Shown one piece after another: positions 18,251 through 26,874 of a stretch of 64,000 nt of DNA. The notes under the pieces were generated by a model, which did not search any database, was not told the origin of the DNA, and saw only the letters and a list, made by a program, of their open reading frames with translations. The DNA is from Actinoallomurus bryophytorum (GTDB lineage: Bacteria; Actinomycetota; Actinomycetes; Streptosporangiales; Streptosporangiaceae). Position 1 is the first letter of the stretch; the number at the start of each line of letters is the position of its first letter. The DNA lies in assembly GCF_006716425.1 (NCBI RefSeq), contig NZ_VFOZ01000001.1:6510001-6574000 (forward strand). Reading direction: 5' to 3'. A program made the position numbers and the translations under genes.

Positions 18251-19266
18251 ACCGCCGCCTCCGCCAGGACGTCGGCGACCCGTACCGGCTCGCCGGTGGC
18301 GATGGACCGTTCGGCGGCCACGCCCATGGCGACCGCGAGCACGCCGTCCTCCGGCGTCATCAGGGGGGCCGCGCCGCCGATCGCGTCGAGCCAGGCGCCG
18401 AGCTGCAGCGCGAACCCGTTGCCGCCGCCGGGCGGGAGCAGTCCCGTGCCGGACTCGTCGGTGACCGTGCCGGCCTCGGCGTCCCAGGGCAAGGTCAAGA
18501 TCCCCTCCTCGCCCACGACGAGAACGTCGCGGGCCGCGTACGTGGCGGGCCGGTGGCCACGGCTCATCTCGCACACCGCGGTCGCGCCGCTCGCGAAGCC
18601 GACCGTCATCTCCAGGTAGTCATAGATGTCCAGCTCGGCGGCGGTCTGCTTGCGCCCTCGCGCGTACACAGTCTCCGGGCGCTCCCCGGTCCACCAGGTC
18701 ACCAGGTCGAGCAGGTGGACGCCGTTGTGCAGGGCGTGCCCGCCGGAGCGCTTCGGGTCGAGTACCCAGGCGCGCCAGTCCGGCCAGATCCAGCCGCCCA
18801 GGATCGCGAGGCGCACGAACTCGGGCCGGCCGAGGCCGGCGACGGCGTCCTTGACCGTACGCGCGTAGTCGTAGCAGCGATGGGTGTGCGCCGGCATGAG
18901 CACGCGCCCGGTTCCGGCGAACGCGGCGGCGATGACGCGGGCGCCGGGGACGTCCGTGGCCAGCGGCTTCTCGATCAGCAGATGGTGTCCCGCCGCGGCG
19001 ACGGCCACGGCGATCGCGGCATGTGTGTCGTTGGGCGTGCAGACCACGCACGCGCCGACCTCCGGACGGGCGAGGGCCTGGTCTAGGTCGGTCCACCAGG
19101 GGACGCCGCCGTTCGCGCGAGCGGCGACGGCGGCCCGGCCCGCGTCGACGTCGACGATGCCGGCGAGGTGCGAACGCGGGTCGGCGTGGATCGCCGCGAT
19201 GTGCTGTTCCGCGATGAAGCCCACCCCCACGACCAGGACACCGATCGACGCGGAATGATGTTCCAT
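18247..19266 (-). CDS. Gfo/Idh/MocA-family oxidoreductase, leaderless start
   Basis: This 339-residue NAD(P)-dependent dehydrogenase is the first gene of the six-gene minus-strand operon. It has the Rossmann VVGVGFIAEQH, the LLIEKPLA motif (catalytic Lys) near residue 101, and the G-x-H-x-x-D-type HNGVHLLDLVTWW near residue 190. The ATG at 19266 is chosen because a TTGACA / CAGGAT promoter places the transcription start at or within 2 bp of it, so the message appears leaderless. Earlier in-frame starts would precede the promoter. The start codon itself is inside an operator palindrome. Substrate is presumably a sugar or cyclitol from the extracellular glycosidases. Confidence 0.88.
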   Translation of the reverse strand: MEHHSASIGVLVVGVGFIAEQHIAAIHADPRSHLAGIVDVDAGRAAVAARANGGVPWWTDLDQALARPEVGACVVCTPNDTHAAIAVAVAAAGHHLLIEKPLATDVPGARVIAAAFAGTGRVLMPAHTHRCYDYARTVKDAVAGLGRPEFVRLAILGGWIWPDWRAWVLDPKRSGGHALHNGVHLLDLVTWWTGERPETVYARGRKQTAAELDIYDYLEMTVGFASGATAVCEMSRGHRPATYAARDVLVVGEEGILTLPWDAEAGTVTDESGTGLLPPGGGNGFALQLGAWLDAIGGAAPLMTPEDGVLAVAMGVAAERSIATGEPVRVADVLAEAAV

Positions 19267-19304
19267 GTGAAGCGATCCTGAGGTGCTCCGCCATGGCGTG
19301 TCAA
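19248..19304 (-). promoter_or_regulatory. Leaderless promoter with operator palindrome (site 3)
   Basis: Read on the minus strand, TTGACA (19304-19299) and CAGGAT (19280-19275) have 18 bp spacing. The predicted start falls at about 19268-19266, coinciding with the ATG. The palindrome ACATGGAA-CATCA-TTCCGCGT (19268-19248, two arm mismatches) covers the start site and the first codons. Bound regulator would block initiation directly. Confidence 0.7.
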
Positions 19305-19340
19305 GAGGCATATGTGCGAGGTCACACCCTGATTCGACCC

Positions 19341-19369
19341 TTGACATGGAATGGCTTTCCATGAAGGCT
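19341..19369 (+). promoter_or_regulatory. Promoter with operator palindrome (site 4)
   Basis: TTGACA (19341-19346) overlaps the palindrome ACATGGAA-TGGCT-TTCCATGA (19344-19364; one arm mismatch), with AAGGCT (19364-19369) as a -10-like box at 17 bp. It drives the aminotransferase gene and is divergent from site 3, about 80 bp away. The arrangement of TTGACA running into the left arm is the same as at site 2. Confidence 0.72.
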
Positions 19370-19453
19370 TCGGGCGGAACCACGGCCGCGACACGGTGCC
19401 CGCCGCGACGGTGGCCACGCATGTGCCGGGCACCTCGATTTGGGGGCCTGTAC

Positions 19454-20782
19454 ATGACATCCGCGGATCTCGCCGGCGACTCCTCGACCGGCGCCAAGCT
19501 GCTCACAGCCGCCCGCGAGGTGATCCCCGGCGGCGTCAACTCGGCGACACGCCTGGTCGGCGCGCCGCACGCTCTCACCGGGGCGTCGGGCGCCTACGTG
19601 ACCGACGCGGACGGCCGTCGCTATCTCGACTACCACGCCGCGTTCGGCGCGATCCTGCTCGGCCACAGCGCACCGGAGGTCGACGATCCGGTGCGAGCGG
19701 CCATCGGCGGCATCGACCTCGTCGGCTGGGGCGTGACCGAGCCGGAGATCGATCTGGCCAGGCTGGTCGTCGAGATGATCCCGTCGGCGGAGCAGATGAT
19801 CTCCGCGATGAGCGGGAGTGAGGCCGTCGCGCAGGCGGTGCGGCTGGCGCGTGCGGTCACGGACCGGCCGCTGATCCTGAAGTTCCAGGGCGGCTTCCAC
19901 GGATGGCAGGACGCCGTGGCGCGCAACGTCATCTCCTCGGCCGAGAGCGCGTACGGGCTCGACCCGCTGTCGCGCGGCATCCTCGACGGCGCGCTCGACG
20001 CCACCGTCATCGCCGAGTTCAACGACCTCGACTCGGTGCGCGAGCTGTACGACCGGTACCCGGAACGCATCGCCGCGGTGATCCTGGAGCCGATCCCGCA
20101 CAACGTGGGCGCGCTCCTGCCCGACGCGGCGTTCATCGAGGGCCTGCGGACGATCACCTCCGAGCAGGGGTCACTGCTCGTCTTCGACGAGGTCATCACC
20201 GGCTTCCGGCACGCGCTGGGCGGCTACCAGCAGATCTGCGGCGTACGGCCGGACCTCACCACCTTCGGCAAGGCGATGGGCAACGGCTACCCCATCGCCG
20301 GGCTGGCCGGGCCGCGCGGCCTCATGGAGCGCTTCAGCTCGGCCGGCGGCGACGTCCTGCTCGCCGGCACCTTCAACGGCAACCCGGTCTCCTCGGCCGC
20401 CGGCATCGCCACCATCAATTACCTGCGCGACCACCCGGAGTTCTACGAGCGCACGTACGCGCTCGGCGACCGCATCCGCTCCGGACTGGGCGCCATCGCC
20501 GGCGAGCTCGGCATCCACGCCGTCCCGGCCGGCTTCGGCGGCGTCTTCGCGCTGTACTTCGCCGAAGGTCCCATCCGCGGCTACCGCGACCTGCTCCGCG
20601 ACAACGACGAGGCGTACATCGCGTTCCACCGCCGGATGACCGACCGCGGGTTCCTGATGCTGCCCCTGGCGCTCAAGCGCAACCACATCTCCGCCGCCCA
20701 CACCGAGGCCGACATCGACCGCACCCTGGAGGCCGCCCGCGACGTGCTGCGAAGCATCCGCGATGACGGCCTGCTGCGCTGA
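19454..20782 (+). CDS. Class-III aminotransferase, glutamate-1-semialdehyde aminomutase-like
   Basis: The 442-residue fold-I PLP enzyme resembles HemL-type aminomutases. It has IPGGVNSATR and YLDYHAAFGAILLGH early, SGSEAVAQAVRLAR (phosphate-binding region), the FDEVITGFR motif whose Asp binds the pyridine nitrogen, and the PLP lysine K273 in TFGKAMGNG. The ATG at 19454 follows a G-rich stretch. It sits in a catabolic regulon, with an operator at its promoter, rather than with haem genes. This suggests use as a catabolic transaminase or aminomutase on an amino sugar or D-amino-acid product, not haem synthesis (inference). Confidence 0.88.
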   Translation: MTSADLAGDSSTGAKLLTAAREVIPGGVNSATRLVGAPHALTGASGAYVTDADGRRYLDYHAAFGAILLGHSAPEVDDPVRAAIGGIDLVGWGVTEPEIDLARLVVEMIPSAEQMISAMSGSEAVAQAVRLARAVTDRPLILKFQGGFHGWQDAVARNVISSAESAYGLDPLSRGILDGALDATVIAEFNDLDSVRELYDRYPERIAAVILEPIPHNVGALLPDAAFIEGLRTITSEQGSLLVFDEVITGFRHALGGYQQICGVRPDLTTFGKAMGNGYPIAGLAGPRGLMERFSSAGGDVLLAGTFNGNPVSSAAGIATINYLRDHPEFYERTYALGDRIRSGLGAIAGELGIHAVPAGFGGVFALYFAEGPIRGYRDLLRDNDEAYIAFHRRMTDRGFLMLPLALKRNHISAAHTEADIDRTLEAARDVLRSIRDDGLLR

Positions 20783-20835
20783 CGCGGCCGGGAAATCGGG
20801 ATGCGTCTTCGGCCCGGCTCGACGACAATCCCTTA

Positions 20836-21648
20836 ATGGAGCCACTCACGGTCGCGCCGGAGATCATCGAGTTCTACACCACGGGCTATGACGAGGCGAG
20901 CCGGCTGTCCACCAAGGCGCACGGCCTGCTGGAGAAGATCCGCACCCAGGAACTCCTGCGGCGCCACCTGCCGGAGCCGCCGGCCGAGGTGCTCGACGTC
21001 GGGGGAGGCCCGGGCGCGCACGCCCGGTGGCTGGCGGCGGACGGATACCGGGTGCACCTGGTCGATCCGGTCGAGCGTCACCTGGAGGAGGCGGCCGCGA
21101 CCGGAGCGTGCAGTGTCGAACTTGGTGACGCGCGGCGACTCACCGCCTCCGACGCCTCGTACGACGTGGTGCTCCTGCTGGGGCCGCTGTACCACCTCAC
21201 CGACCCGGCCGAACGCCTCCAGGCCCTCCGCGAGGCGCGGCGGTCGGTACGACCGGGCGGTCTGGTGGCGGTGGCCGCGATCAGCCGGAACGCGGCGCTG
21301 CTGGAGAAGGCCGCGCTCGGCCGGCTCGACGGGCCGACCCGCTCCAGAGTCGACTCCATCCTCGCCACCGGTCACCACGATCCGACGTTCGGATTCACCA
21401 CCGCCTACTTCCATACGGTCGGAGGACTACGTGCCGAGATGAGCGACGCGGGCTTGGCCGATGTCTCGGTCTCAGGGGTCGAAGGCCCCGTGTGGCCGTC
21501 GCTGATGGCGCTCCAAGCCCATACCGGCGACACCCTCGCCGACTCCGCCCACCTCGCCTCGGCCCTGGCCGCCGCGCGGATGGTGGACTCCGACCCCTCG
21601 CTCGTGCCGGCCAGCGCCCACTTCCTCGCCTTCGGGCGGAGGCCGTGA
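20836..21648 (+). CDS. SAM-dependent class I methyltransferase
   Basis: A 270-residue methyltransferase with motif I VLDVGGGPGAHARWL (residues ~53-67), motif II at YRVHLVDPVERHLEEA, and post-I/IV at SYDVVLLLGPLYHLTDPAER. The C-terminal half is helical. The ATG at 20836 has only a weak ribosome site (TCCCTTA). It is separated from the aminotransferase by 53 bp and follows it on the same strand. Substrate unknown; the LLGPLYHL segment is common in methyltransferases of the type-11 group. Confidence 0.88.
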   Translation: MEPLTVAPEIIEFYTTGYDEASRLSTKAHGLLEKIRTQELLRRHLPEPPAEVLDVGGGPGAHARWLAADGYRVHLVDPVERHLEEAAATGACSVELGDARRLTASDASYDVVLLLGPLYHLTDPAERLQALREARRSVRPGGLVAVAAISRNAALLEKAALGRLDGPTRSRVDSILATGHHDPTFGFTTAYFHTVGGLRAEMSDAGLADVSVSGVEGPVWPSLMALQAHTGDTLADSAHLASALAAARMVDSDPSLVPASAHFLAFGRRP

Positions 21649-21715
21649 GGGCACGGCCGCAGGCCGTGGCTTACGTTGTTGTCGTCAGCGTGAGTGATCT
21701 GCCGGGGAGGGCCCT

Positions 21716-22696
21716 ATGAGTACGCAAGGTGCCGAGTACGTGCGCGACCAGCGTTATCTCACCACCCGCATCACCGCCGACGGCCGTGACGGCTTTCCGG
21801 TCGAACCCGGCCGGTACCGCCTCGTGGTCAGCCGGGCGTGCCCGTGGGCCAACCGCAGTGTCATCGTGCGGCGGCTTCTCGGCCTCGAGCCCGTGCTCTC
21901 CATGGGCATCTGCGGGCCCACCCACGACGAGCGAAGCTGGACCTTCGACCTCGACCCCGGCGGGCGGGATCCCGTCCTCGGCATCGAGCGCCTCCAGGAG
22001 GCGTTCCTGGCACGCGACCCGGACTATCCGCTCGGGATCACCGTGCCGGCGATCGTCGACGTCCCCACCGGTCAGGTCGTGACCAACGACTTCGCCCAGA
22101 TCACCCTCGACCTGTCCACCGAGTGGCGTGAGCACCACCGCGCCGGCGCCCCCGACCTGTATCCGGAAGGGCTCCGCGAGGAGATCGACGAGATCAACGC
22201 GGGCGTCTTCGCGGACGTGAACAACGGCGTCTACCAGGCCGGTTTCGCCCGGAGCCAGGGCGCCTACGAGCGCGCCTACCGGCGGCTGTTCGCCCGCCTC
22301 GACGCCCTGTCGGAACGCCTCGGCACGCGTCGTTACCTGGTCGGCGACACCATCACCGAGGCCGACATCAGGCTGTTCACCACGCTGGTCCGCTTCGACG
22401 CCGTCTACCACGGGCACTTCAAGTGCAACCGCACCAAGCTCACCGAGATGCCCGTGCTCTGGGCGTACGCCCGTGACCTCTACCAGACCCCGGGCTTCGG
22501 CGACACGATCGACTTCGCCCAGATCAAGGAGCACTACTACGTCGTCCACCGCGACGTGAACCCCACGGGCATCGTCCCGCTCGGACCGGACACGTCCGGC
22601 TGGACCACCGCGCACCACCGGGAGGAGCTGGGCGGCCGGCCCTTCGGCGAGGGGACTCCGCCCGGCCCGGTCGCTCCGGGGGAGGCGGTCGCCTGA
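21716..22696 (+). CDS. Glutathionyl-hydroquinone reductase-like protein (Xi-class GST)
   Basis: The 326-residue protein matches the YqjG/ECM4 group. It has the active-site C42 in RACPWANR, the GICGPTHDERSWTF segment, VLWDK-type core replaced by VPAIVDVPTGQVVTNDF, and GDTITEADIRLFTTLVRFD in the all-alpha domain. Xi-class enzymes reduce S-glutathionyl- or, in actinobacteria, possibly S-mycothiolyl-hydroquinones through the Cys. Actinomycetes generally use mycothiol, so the natural thiol is uncertain. The ATG follows GGGGAGGG. It has its own short upstream region. Confidence 0.88.
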   Translation: MSTQGAEYVRDQRYLTTRITADGRDGFPVEPGRYRLVVSRACPWANRSVIVRRLLGLEPVLSMGICGPTHDERSWTFDLDPGGRDPVLGIERLQEAFLARDPDYPLGITVPAIVDVPTGQVVTNDFAQITLDLSTEWREHHRAGAPDLYPEGLREEIDEINAGVFADVNNGVYQAGFARSQGAYERAYRRLFARLDALSERLGTRRYLVGDTITEADIRLFTTLVRFDAVYHGHFKCNRTKLTEMPVLWAYARDLYQTPGFGDTIDFAQIKEHYYVVHRDVNPTGIVPLGPDTSGWTTAHHREELGGRPFGEGTPPGPVAPGEAVA

Positions 22697-22701
22697 CGCA
22701 C

Positions 22702-22720
22702 GCCTCCCCCGGCGGGAGGC
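22702..22720. terminator. Convergent terminator hairpin
   Basis: GCCTCCC-CCGGC-GGGAGGC forms a 7-bp stem with a 5-base loop in the 27-bp gap between the convergent glutathionyl-hydroquinone-reductase-like and RecQ genes. Confidence 0.65.
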
Positions 22721-22723
22721 CGG

Positions 22724-24385
22724 TCAGGACTTCCCGGCGGTGGCCAGGGTCAGGAGCTCGTCGCGCTGGACGGCGTCCAGGGACAGCGTCTTGTAGCCGA
22801 TCTCGTCGAAGAGAACGGTGATCCGGTCGGGTTCGGCGCGCATGACCGTGCCGGGACCCCACGAGGCGTGCATCACCTCGGCGTGCATCGGGAAGGGCCC
22901 GTCGTTCTCGGCCTGCGCGACGGGGCCCGCGGTGCAGCCGTCGCAGTTGCCGCAGTTACCGGGATAGGGCTCGCCGAAGTACTCCAGCAGGTAGCGGCGG
23001 CGGCAGCCGGTGGTCTCGGCGTAGCCGCGCATCATGTCGATGCGCGAGTCGTCCACCTTGCGGCGGCTGGTGTCGAGCTCGATCGCGTCGGCCACCGCCT
23101 CTTCGGGGTCCGGGCCGCGCTCGGCGTACCGGAGCTCTCCCTGGCCGGTCACCTCGACCGCCTCGGCGTGCTGAAGGAGGTTCACCAGGCCGGTCAGCTT
23201 GGACGGGCCGACACCCACGGTCTCCCGCAGGGACTTGGCCTTCACCGGGCCGTCGTGCTCGTGGAGGAGCGTGGCGACCTGGCGCAGCTTGGCCTCGTCC
23301 GGCTTGCCGCTCGTGAAGAACCGGCGCAGGCCGAGGTCCTCGGAGCGGAAGTACAGCACGGCCTCGGCCGGTTCGCCGTCGCGTCCGGCCCGGCCGATCT
23401 CCTGGTAGTAGGAGTCGGGGGACTCGGGCGGCGCGCTGTGCAGGACGTAGCGCACGTTGGGCTTGTCGATCCCCATGCCGAACGCCGAGGTGGCCACGAC
23501 GACGTCGAGCCCGTCCTCGGCGAACAGGGTGTGCACCCGTTCGCGTTCGGAGGCCTTCATCCCGGCGTGATAGGTCTCGGCGTGCACTCCCGCCGCGACC
23601 AGCTCCTTGGTGTACGCCTCGGCGTCGCGGCGGGTCGCCACGTAGACCAGGCCGAGCCCGGAACGCCCGGCCGCGTCCGCGACGAGCGCACGCCGCTTGG
23701 TGGACTCCTCCGAATACCGGCGGACGCGCAGGGAGATGTTGGGCCGGTCGAACCCCCGGATGACCTGCCGTACGTCGCGGAGGCCGAGCGCCGCCACGAT
23801 GTCCTCGCGTACGGGGGGCGCCGCCGTCGCGGTCAGCGCGATCACCGGAGGGTGCCCGAGGCGTTCGATGACCTGGCCGAGCTGGAGATAGTCGGGCCGG
23901 AAGTCGTGTCCCCACGAGGAGACGCAGTGCGCCTCGTCGATGGCGATCAGCGAGGGCCGTGCCGCGGCGAGCCGGTCCACCATCTCGGGCTTGGCGAGCT
24001 GCTCGGGGGACAGGAAGATGTACTCCGCCTTGCCGGCGTGGATCTGCTCCAGCGAGTCGCGGCTCGAGCCGGCGGACTGCGCGGAGTTGACGACGACGGC
24101 GCCGCCCGCCTTCCGCTCCGCGAGCGAGAGCATCTGGTCCCGCTGCAGGGCGATCAACGGTGAGATCACGATGGTCGGGCCGTCGAGGAGCTGGGCGGGG
24201 ATCTGGTAGACGGCGGACTTGCCGCTGCCGGTCGGCATCACGACAAGGACGTCGTGCCCCCGCAGCAGGAACTCCATCGCCTCGCTCTGACCGGGCCGCA
24301 GCTCCCGCCAGTCGAAGACCTCCTTGGCGACCCGGCGGATCTTCCGCCGCCCGCCGATACGTGCCCAACCGTCGCGTATGCCCAT
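22724..24385 (-). CDS. recQ: ATP-dependent DNA helicase RecQ
   Basis: The 553-residue superfamily-2 helicase has the Q motif/motif 0 (LRPGQSEAMEFLL), Walker A (MPTGSGKS), the DEAH box (DEAHCVSSWGHDFRPDY), motif V/VI (VATSAFGMGIDKPNVR and QEIGRAGRDG) and the RecQ zinc-binding domain (CRRRYLLEYFGE and CGNCDGC). There is no clear HRDC domain; the C-terminal ~70 residues look like a short beta domain. It unwinds 3'-tailed DNA in recombination and repair. The ATG follows GGAGG. It stands alone, convergent with the upstream gene. Chromosomal RecQ is sometimes present in several copies in actinomycetes. Confidence 0.93.
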   Translation of the reverse strand: MGIRDGWARIGGRRKIRRVAKEVFDWRELRPGQSEAMEFLLRGHDVLVVMPTGSGKSAVYQIPAQLLDGPTIVISPLIALQRDQMLSLAERKAGGAVVVNSAQSAGSSRDSLEQIHAGKAEYIFLSPEQLAKPEMVDRLAAARPSLIAIDEAHCVSSWGHDFRPDYLQLGQVIERLGHPPVIALTATAAPPVREDIVAALGLRDVRQVIRGFDRPNISLRVRRYSEESTKRRALVADAAGRSGLGLVYVATRRDAEAYTKELVAAGVHAETYHAGMKASERERVHTLFAEDGLDVVVATSAFGMGIDKPNVRYVLHSAPPESPDSYYQEIGRAGRDGEPAEAVLYFRSEDLGLRRFFTSGKPDEAKLRQVATLLHEHDGPVKAKSLRETVGVGPSKLTGLVNLLQHAEAVEVTGQGELRYAERGPDPEEAVADAIELDTSRRKVDDSRIDMMRGYAETTGCRRRYLLEYFGEPYPGNCGNCDGCTAGPVAQAENDGPFPMHAEVMHASWGPGTVMRAEPDRITVLFDEIGYKTLSLDAVQRDELLTLATAGKS

Positions 24386-24607
24386 TAACGCCTCCTCGGT
24401 GGGCGCACGTTACCCGGAACGTCCGGGCTTAGTCCCACTTCGTCAGGCTTGATCATCTCGACTCGGCCGGACGACGGTCCAATCGGTACCGGCACGAGGT
24501 GGAATCGGCGTCACCGGCCTGGCCAACGGCGCGCGAACATGCCGGGCGCTTGCCCGTCTCCGCGAACCGCCGGGGGCGTTGGCGGCGCGCGGCGATCGCC
24601 TCGCGCG

Positions 24608-26086
24608 TCAGCCGGCCTCGCCGAGGCGCAGTGCCAGGGCGGGGCACTTCTCGACCGCCTCCTGCGCCTCCGCGACGAGCGCTCCGGGTACGTCCGCGTC
24701 CTCGATGATCGGATAGCCGTTCTCGTCCAGCCGGACCAGGCCGGGGGCCAGCTGCCCGCACAGGCCGTGCGCCGCGCAGCGCGTCCAGTCGACCTCCAGC
24801 CGGAGGCTGTGCGTCTCGTCCTGCGGCAACGGCGGGTCGTCACGGACGACGGGCAGCAGCCCGCGCACCGGGCGGCCGCAGGTGCCGCTCGCGAGATGCG
24901 TCTCCACGTCATCGGCGAATGTGGTGAGCGCCGAGCTGACGAATCGGATCGCGCCGTCCGGATGATTGCACGCGCCACGGCCCGGCACCGTCTGGGCGCC
25001 GTGCTGTACGGCCGCCAGGGCCTCGGCACCCTGCTCGCCCGAGGCGAGCAGGCCGAGTGCCTGGGCCAGCGCGGGCAGGCCCAGCCGGCAGGGACCGCAC
25101 TGCCCCGACGACTCGGCGCCCAGGTAGGCCGCGACCCGCGCGACCTCCCCGAGCGGGCAGACCTCCGGGCTCAGCGGCAGGATGAGGCCCGCACCCAGGA
25201 AGCCGCCGGCCCTCTTGAGGTCCGTACGTGACACCTGCGCGGACTCCGCGGCGGCGGGGGAGAGCCACTTGCCGTGATATCCGCCGATGAGCACGCCCTG
25301 GCCGACATCGGTACCGCAGAGGTCGAGCACCTGCACGAGCGGCACACCGGTCGGCGTCTCGACGACGCACGGTTGCCCACTCGGGCCCCAGACCGTGAGG
25401 AGGACGGTCCCCGGTTCCTCGGGCGTACCGACGGAGGCGTAACGGTCCGGGCCGAGTTCGGACAGGAGCGCGAGCTGGGCGAAGGTCTCGGCGTTGGACA
25501 GGAGCGTGGGCAGCCCGTCCACGCCGTTGTCCGAGGTCCTCACCTTGCGGCCGGGCGGCAGCGGAAGGCCGCCGTTGACACAGTTGACGAGCGCCCCGCT
25601 CTCGCCGGTCACGAAGCGTTCGGGCAGCGACACGACGCGGACGAAGGCGCCGAGCCGGCTCTCGGTGACGGCGTTCCGTATGGACTGCCGGGCCTGTCCC
25701 CGGTCGGTCACCGCGATCACGGCCTCGCGGGCGCCCAGCGCACGCGCGGCGAGCATCGCGCCGTCCAGGATCAGATGCGGAGTGTGTGCCAGCAGGAAGT
25801 GGTCCTTGGTGCTGGCGGGTTCGCCCTCGGTGGCGTTGACCAGCACCACGGTCTGGCTGCCGCGAGCGTGTGCCGCCGAGGCGACCGCGGTCATCTTCCG
25901 CGCGAACGGGAACGCCGCCCCGCCGCGCCCCCGCAGATCCACCTTGGTCGCGACGGCGAGCAGTTCTTCCAGGCTCACCGTCTGGAAGGCGCCGTGTATC
26001 GCCTGATGAGCGGCCCAGTCGACCCGGGGCAGACGGTCGAGCCCGGACAGGAGACGCACCGGGCCGAGATACGCGAAGTCCGTCAT
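24608..26086 (-). CDS. NuoF-like flavo-iron-sulfur protein fused to a ferredoxin
   Basis: The 492-residue protein resembles complex I 51-kDa (NuoF) proteins. It has an FMN/NADH-binding GRGGAAFPFARKM near residue 55, the VNATEGEPAS segment, a SLBB-like middle domain, and the 4Fe-4S block SSGQCGPCRLG plus GRGACNHPDG. The last ~70 residues are a separate ferredoxin domain with C-x5-C...C-P spacing (CAAHGLC...KCP), of the type used by cytochrome P450 systems. No NuoE or NuoG is adjacent. The start overlaps the upstream transmembrane gene stop by ATGA. It probably passes electrons between a nucleotide or flavin and the membrane partner. Confidence 0.82.
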   Translation of the reverse strand: MTDFAYLGPVRLLSGLDRLPRVDWAAHQAIHGAFQTVSLEELLAVATKVDLRGRGGAAFPFARKMTAVASAAHARGSQTVVLVNATEGEPASTKDHFLLAHTPHLILDGAMLAARALGAREAVIAVTDRGQARQSIRNAVTESRLGAFVRVVSLPERFVTGESGALVNCVNGGLPLPPGRKVRTSDNGVDGLPTLLSNAETFAQLALLSELGPDRYASVGTPEEPGTVLLTVWGPSGQPCVVETPTGVPLVQVLDLCGTDVGQGVLIGGYHGKWLSPAAAESAQVSRTDLKRAGGFLGAGLILPLSPEVCPLGEVARVAAYLGAESSGQCGPCRLGLPALAQALGLLASGEQGAEALAAVQHGAQTVPGRGACNHPDGAIRFVSSALTTFADDVETHLASGTCGRPVRGLLPVVRDDPPLPQDETHSLRLEVDWTRCAAHGLCGQLAPGLVRLDENGYPIIEDADVPGALVAEAQEAVEKCPALALRLGEAG

Positions 26087-26874
26087 CGACGATCACCCGG
26101 CCGCCCGGCCGGGGGGACCGGCGCCTCGTACCTTTCATCGGACGTGCTCGTGTGCGGTCCGCCAAGGGGCGCGACCACCAGGTCCAACGCACCGGAGGAC
26201 TGCGCCGCGATCATGCGCCGCTCATGCGCCAGGCGCGGGAGGCGGCTCGCCACCGCCAGCAGGACGAGTGCGGCGGCGATGGCGTAGCTCACGACCACCC
26301 ATGGCTTCGCGGCACGGCCGGCCAGGAGTCCGTGCAGGAGCGCGAGGGGCCACATCAGGTACGCGAGTACGTGGACGGACCGCCACACCCATGGCCGCCG
26401 GCTGGCGGCGAAGCGGGCCCGCATCAGGCCGGTGACGAGCACGAGGATCAGGAGGTCACCGGCGATGGTCCCGAGCCCGACGTAGACGACCCGGCCGTGC
26501 CCCCCGTAGAAGGGCACGAAGGCGTCCAGGATCGTCGCGTGCCCCTCCGTGATCTTCAAAAGGACGTGGACCACGAGGAAACCGGCCGCCAGCAGCGTCG
26601 TCGTCCGGTGTGTGGACTGGATGAGGAGGCGGAACCGTATGGGCACGACACGCTCCGAGGCGGCGACGCCCGACAGGAACCCCTCTGTCAGCGCGAGCAG
26701 GGCGAACACCCCGGCGACGTACTCCAGGAGATCGCGCAGGCGCGAGACCGCGCCGGGATCGGGCCGCGCGACCGCCAAGGCCGCCAGTCCTCCGGCCAGG
26801 AGGAGCAGCGCGATCACCACGCGGCGTACCCGGCGCACCGGATCGCGGGGACGCTCCGCGTCATGGACGGTCAT
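26083..26874 (-). CDS. Ferric-reductase-like transmembrane haem protein
   Basis: The 263-residue protein has about six TM segments, including RRVVIALLLLAGGLAAL, VFALLALTEGFL and IAGDLLILVLVTGLM. Paired His residues lie in helices as in ferric-reductase-like/cytochrome b domains (THRTTTLLAAGFLVVHVLL and VHVLAYLMWPLALLHGLL). It lacks the cytosolic FAD/NAD domain of full ferric reductases, and the NuoF-ferredoxin product of the coupled downstream gene could supply that function. The ATG start follows a weak ribosome site. The upstream 600 bp is non-coding. Role in trans-membrane electron transfer is inference. Confidence 0.8.
   Translation of the reverse strand: MTVHDAERPRDPVRRVRRVVIALLLLAGGLAALAVARPDPGAVSRLRDLLEYVAGVFALLALTEGFLSGVAASERVVPIRFRLLIQSTHRTTTLLAAGFLVVHVLLKITEGHATILDAFVPFYGGHGRVVYVGLGTIAGDLLILVLVTGLMRARFAASRRPWVWRSVHVLAYLMWPLALLHGLLAGRAAKPWVVVSYAIAAALVLLAVASRLPRLAHERRMIAAQSSGALDLVVAPLGGPHTSTSDERYEAPVPPAGRPGDRR

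Noticed and set aside
19454-20782. Haem biosynthesis hemL
   Set aside because: Sequence is hemL-like, but the setting is a catabolic regulon with its operator and no other haem genes, so the symbol was not assigned.
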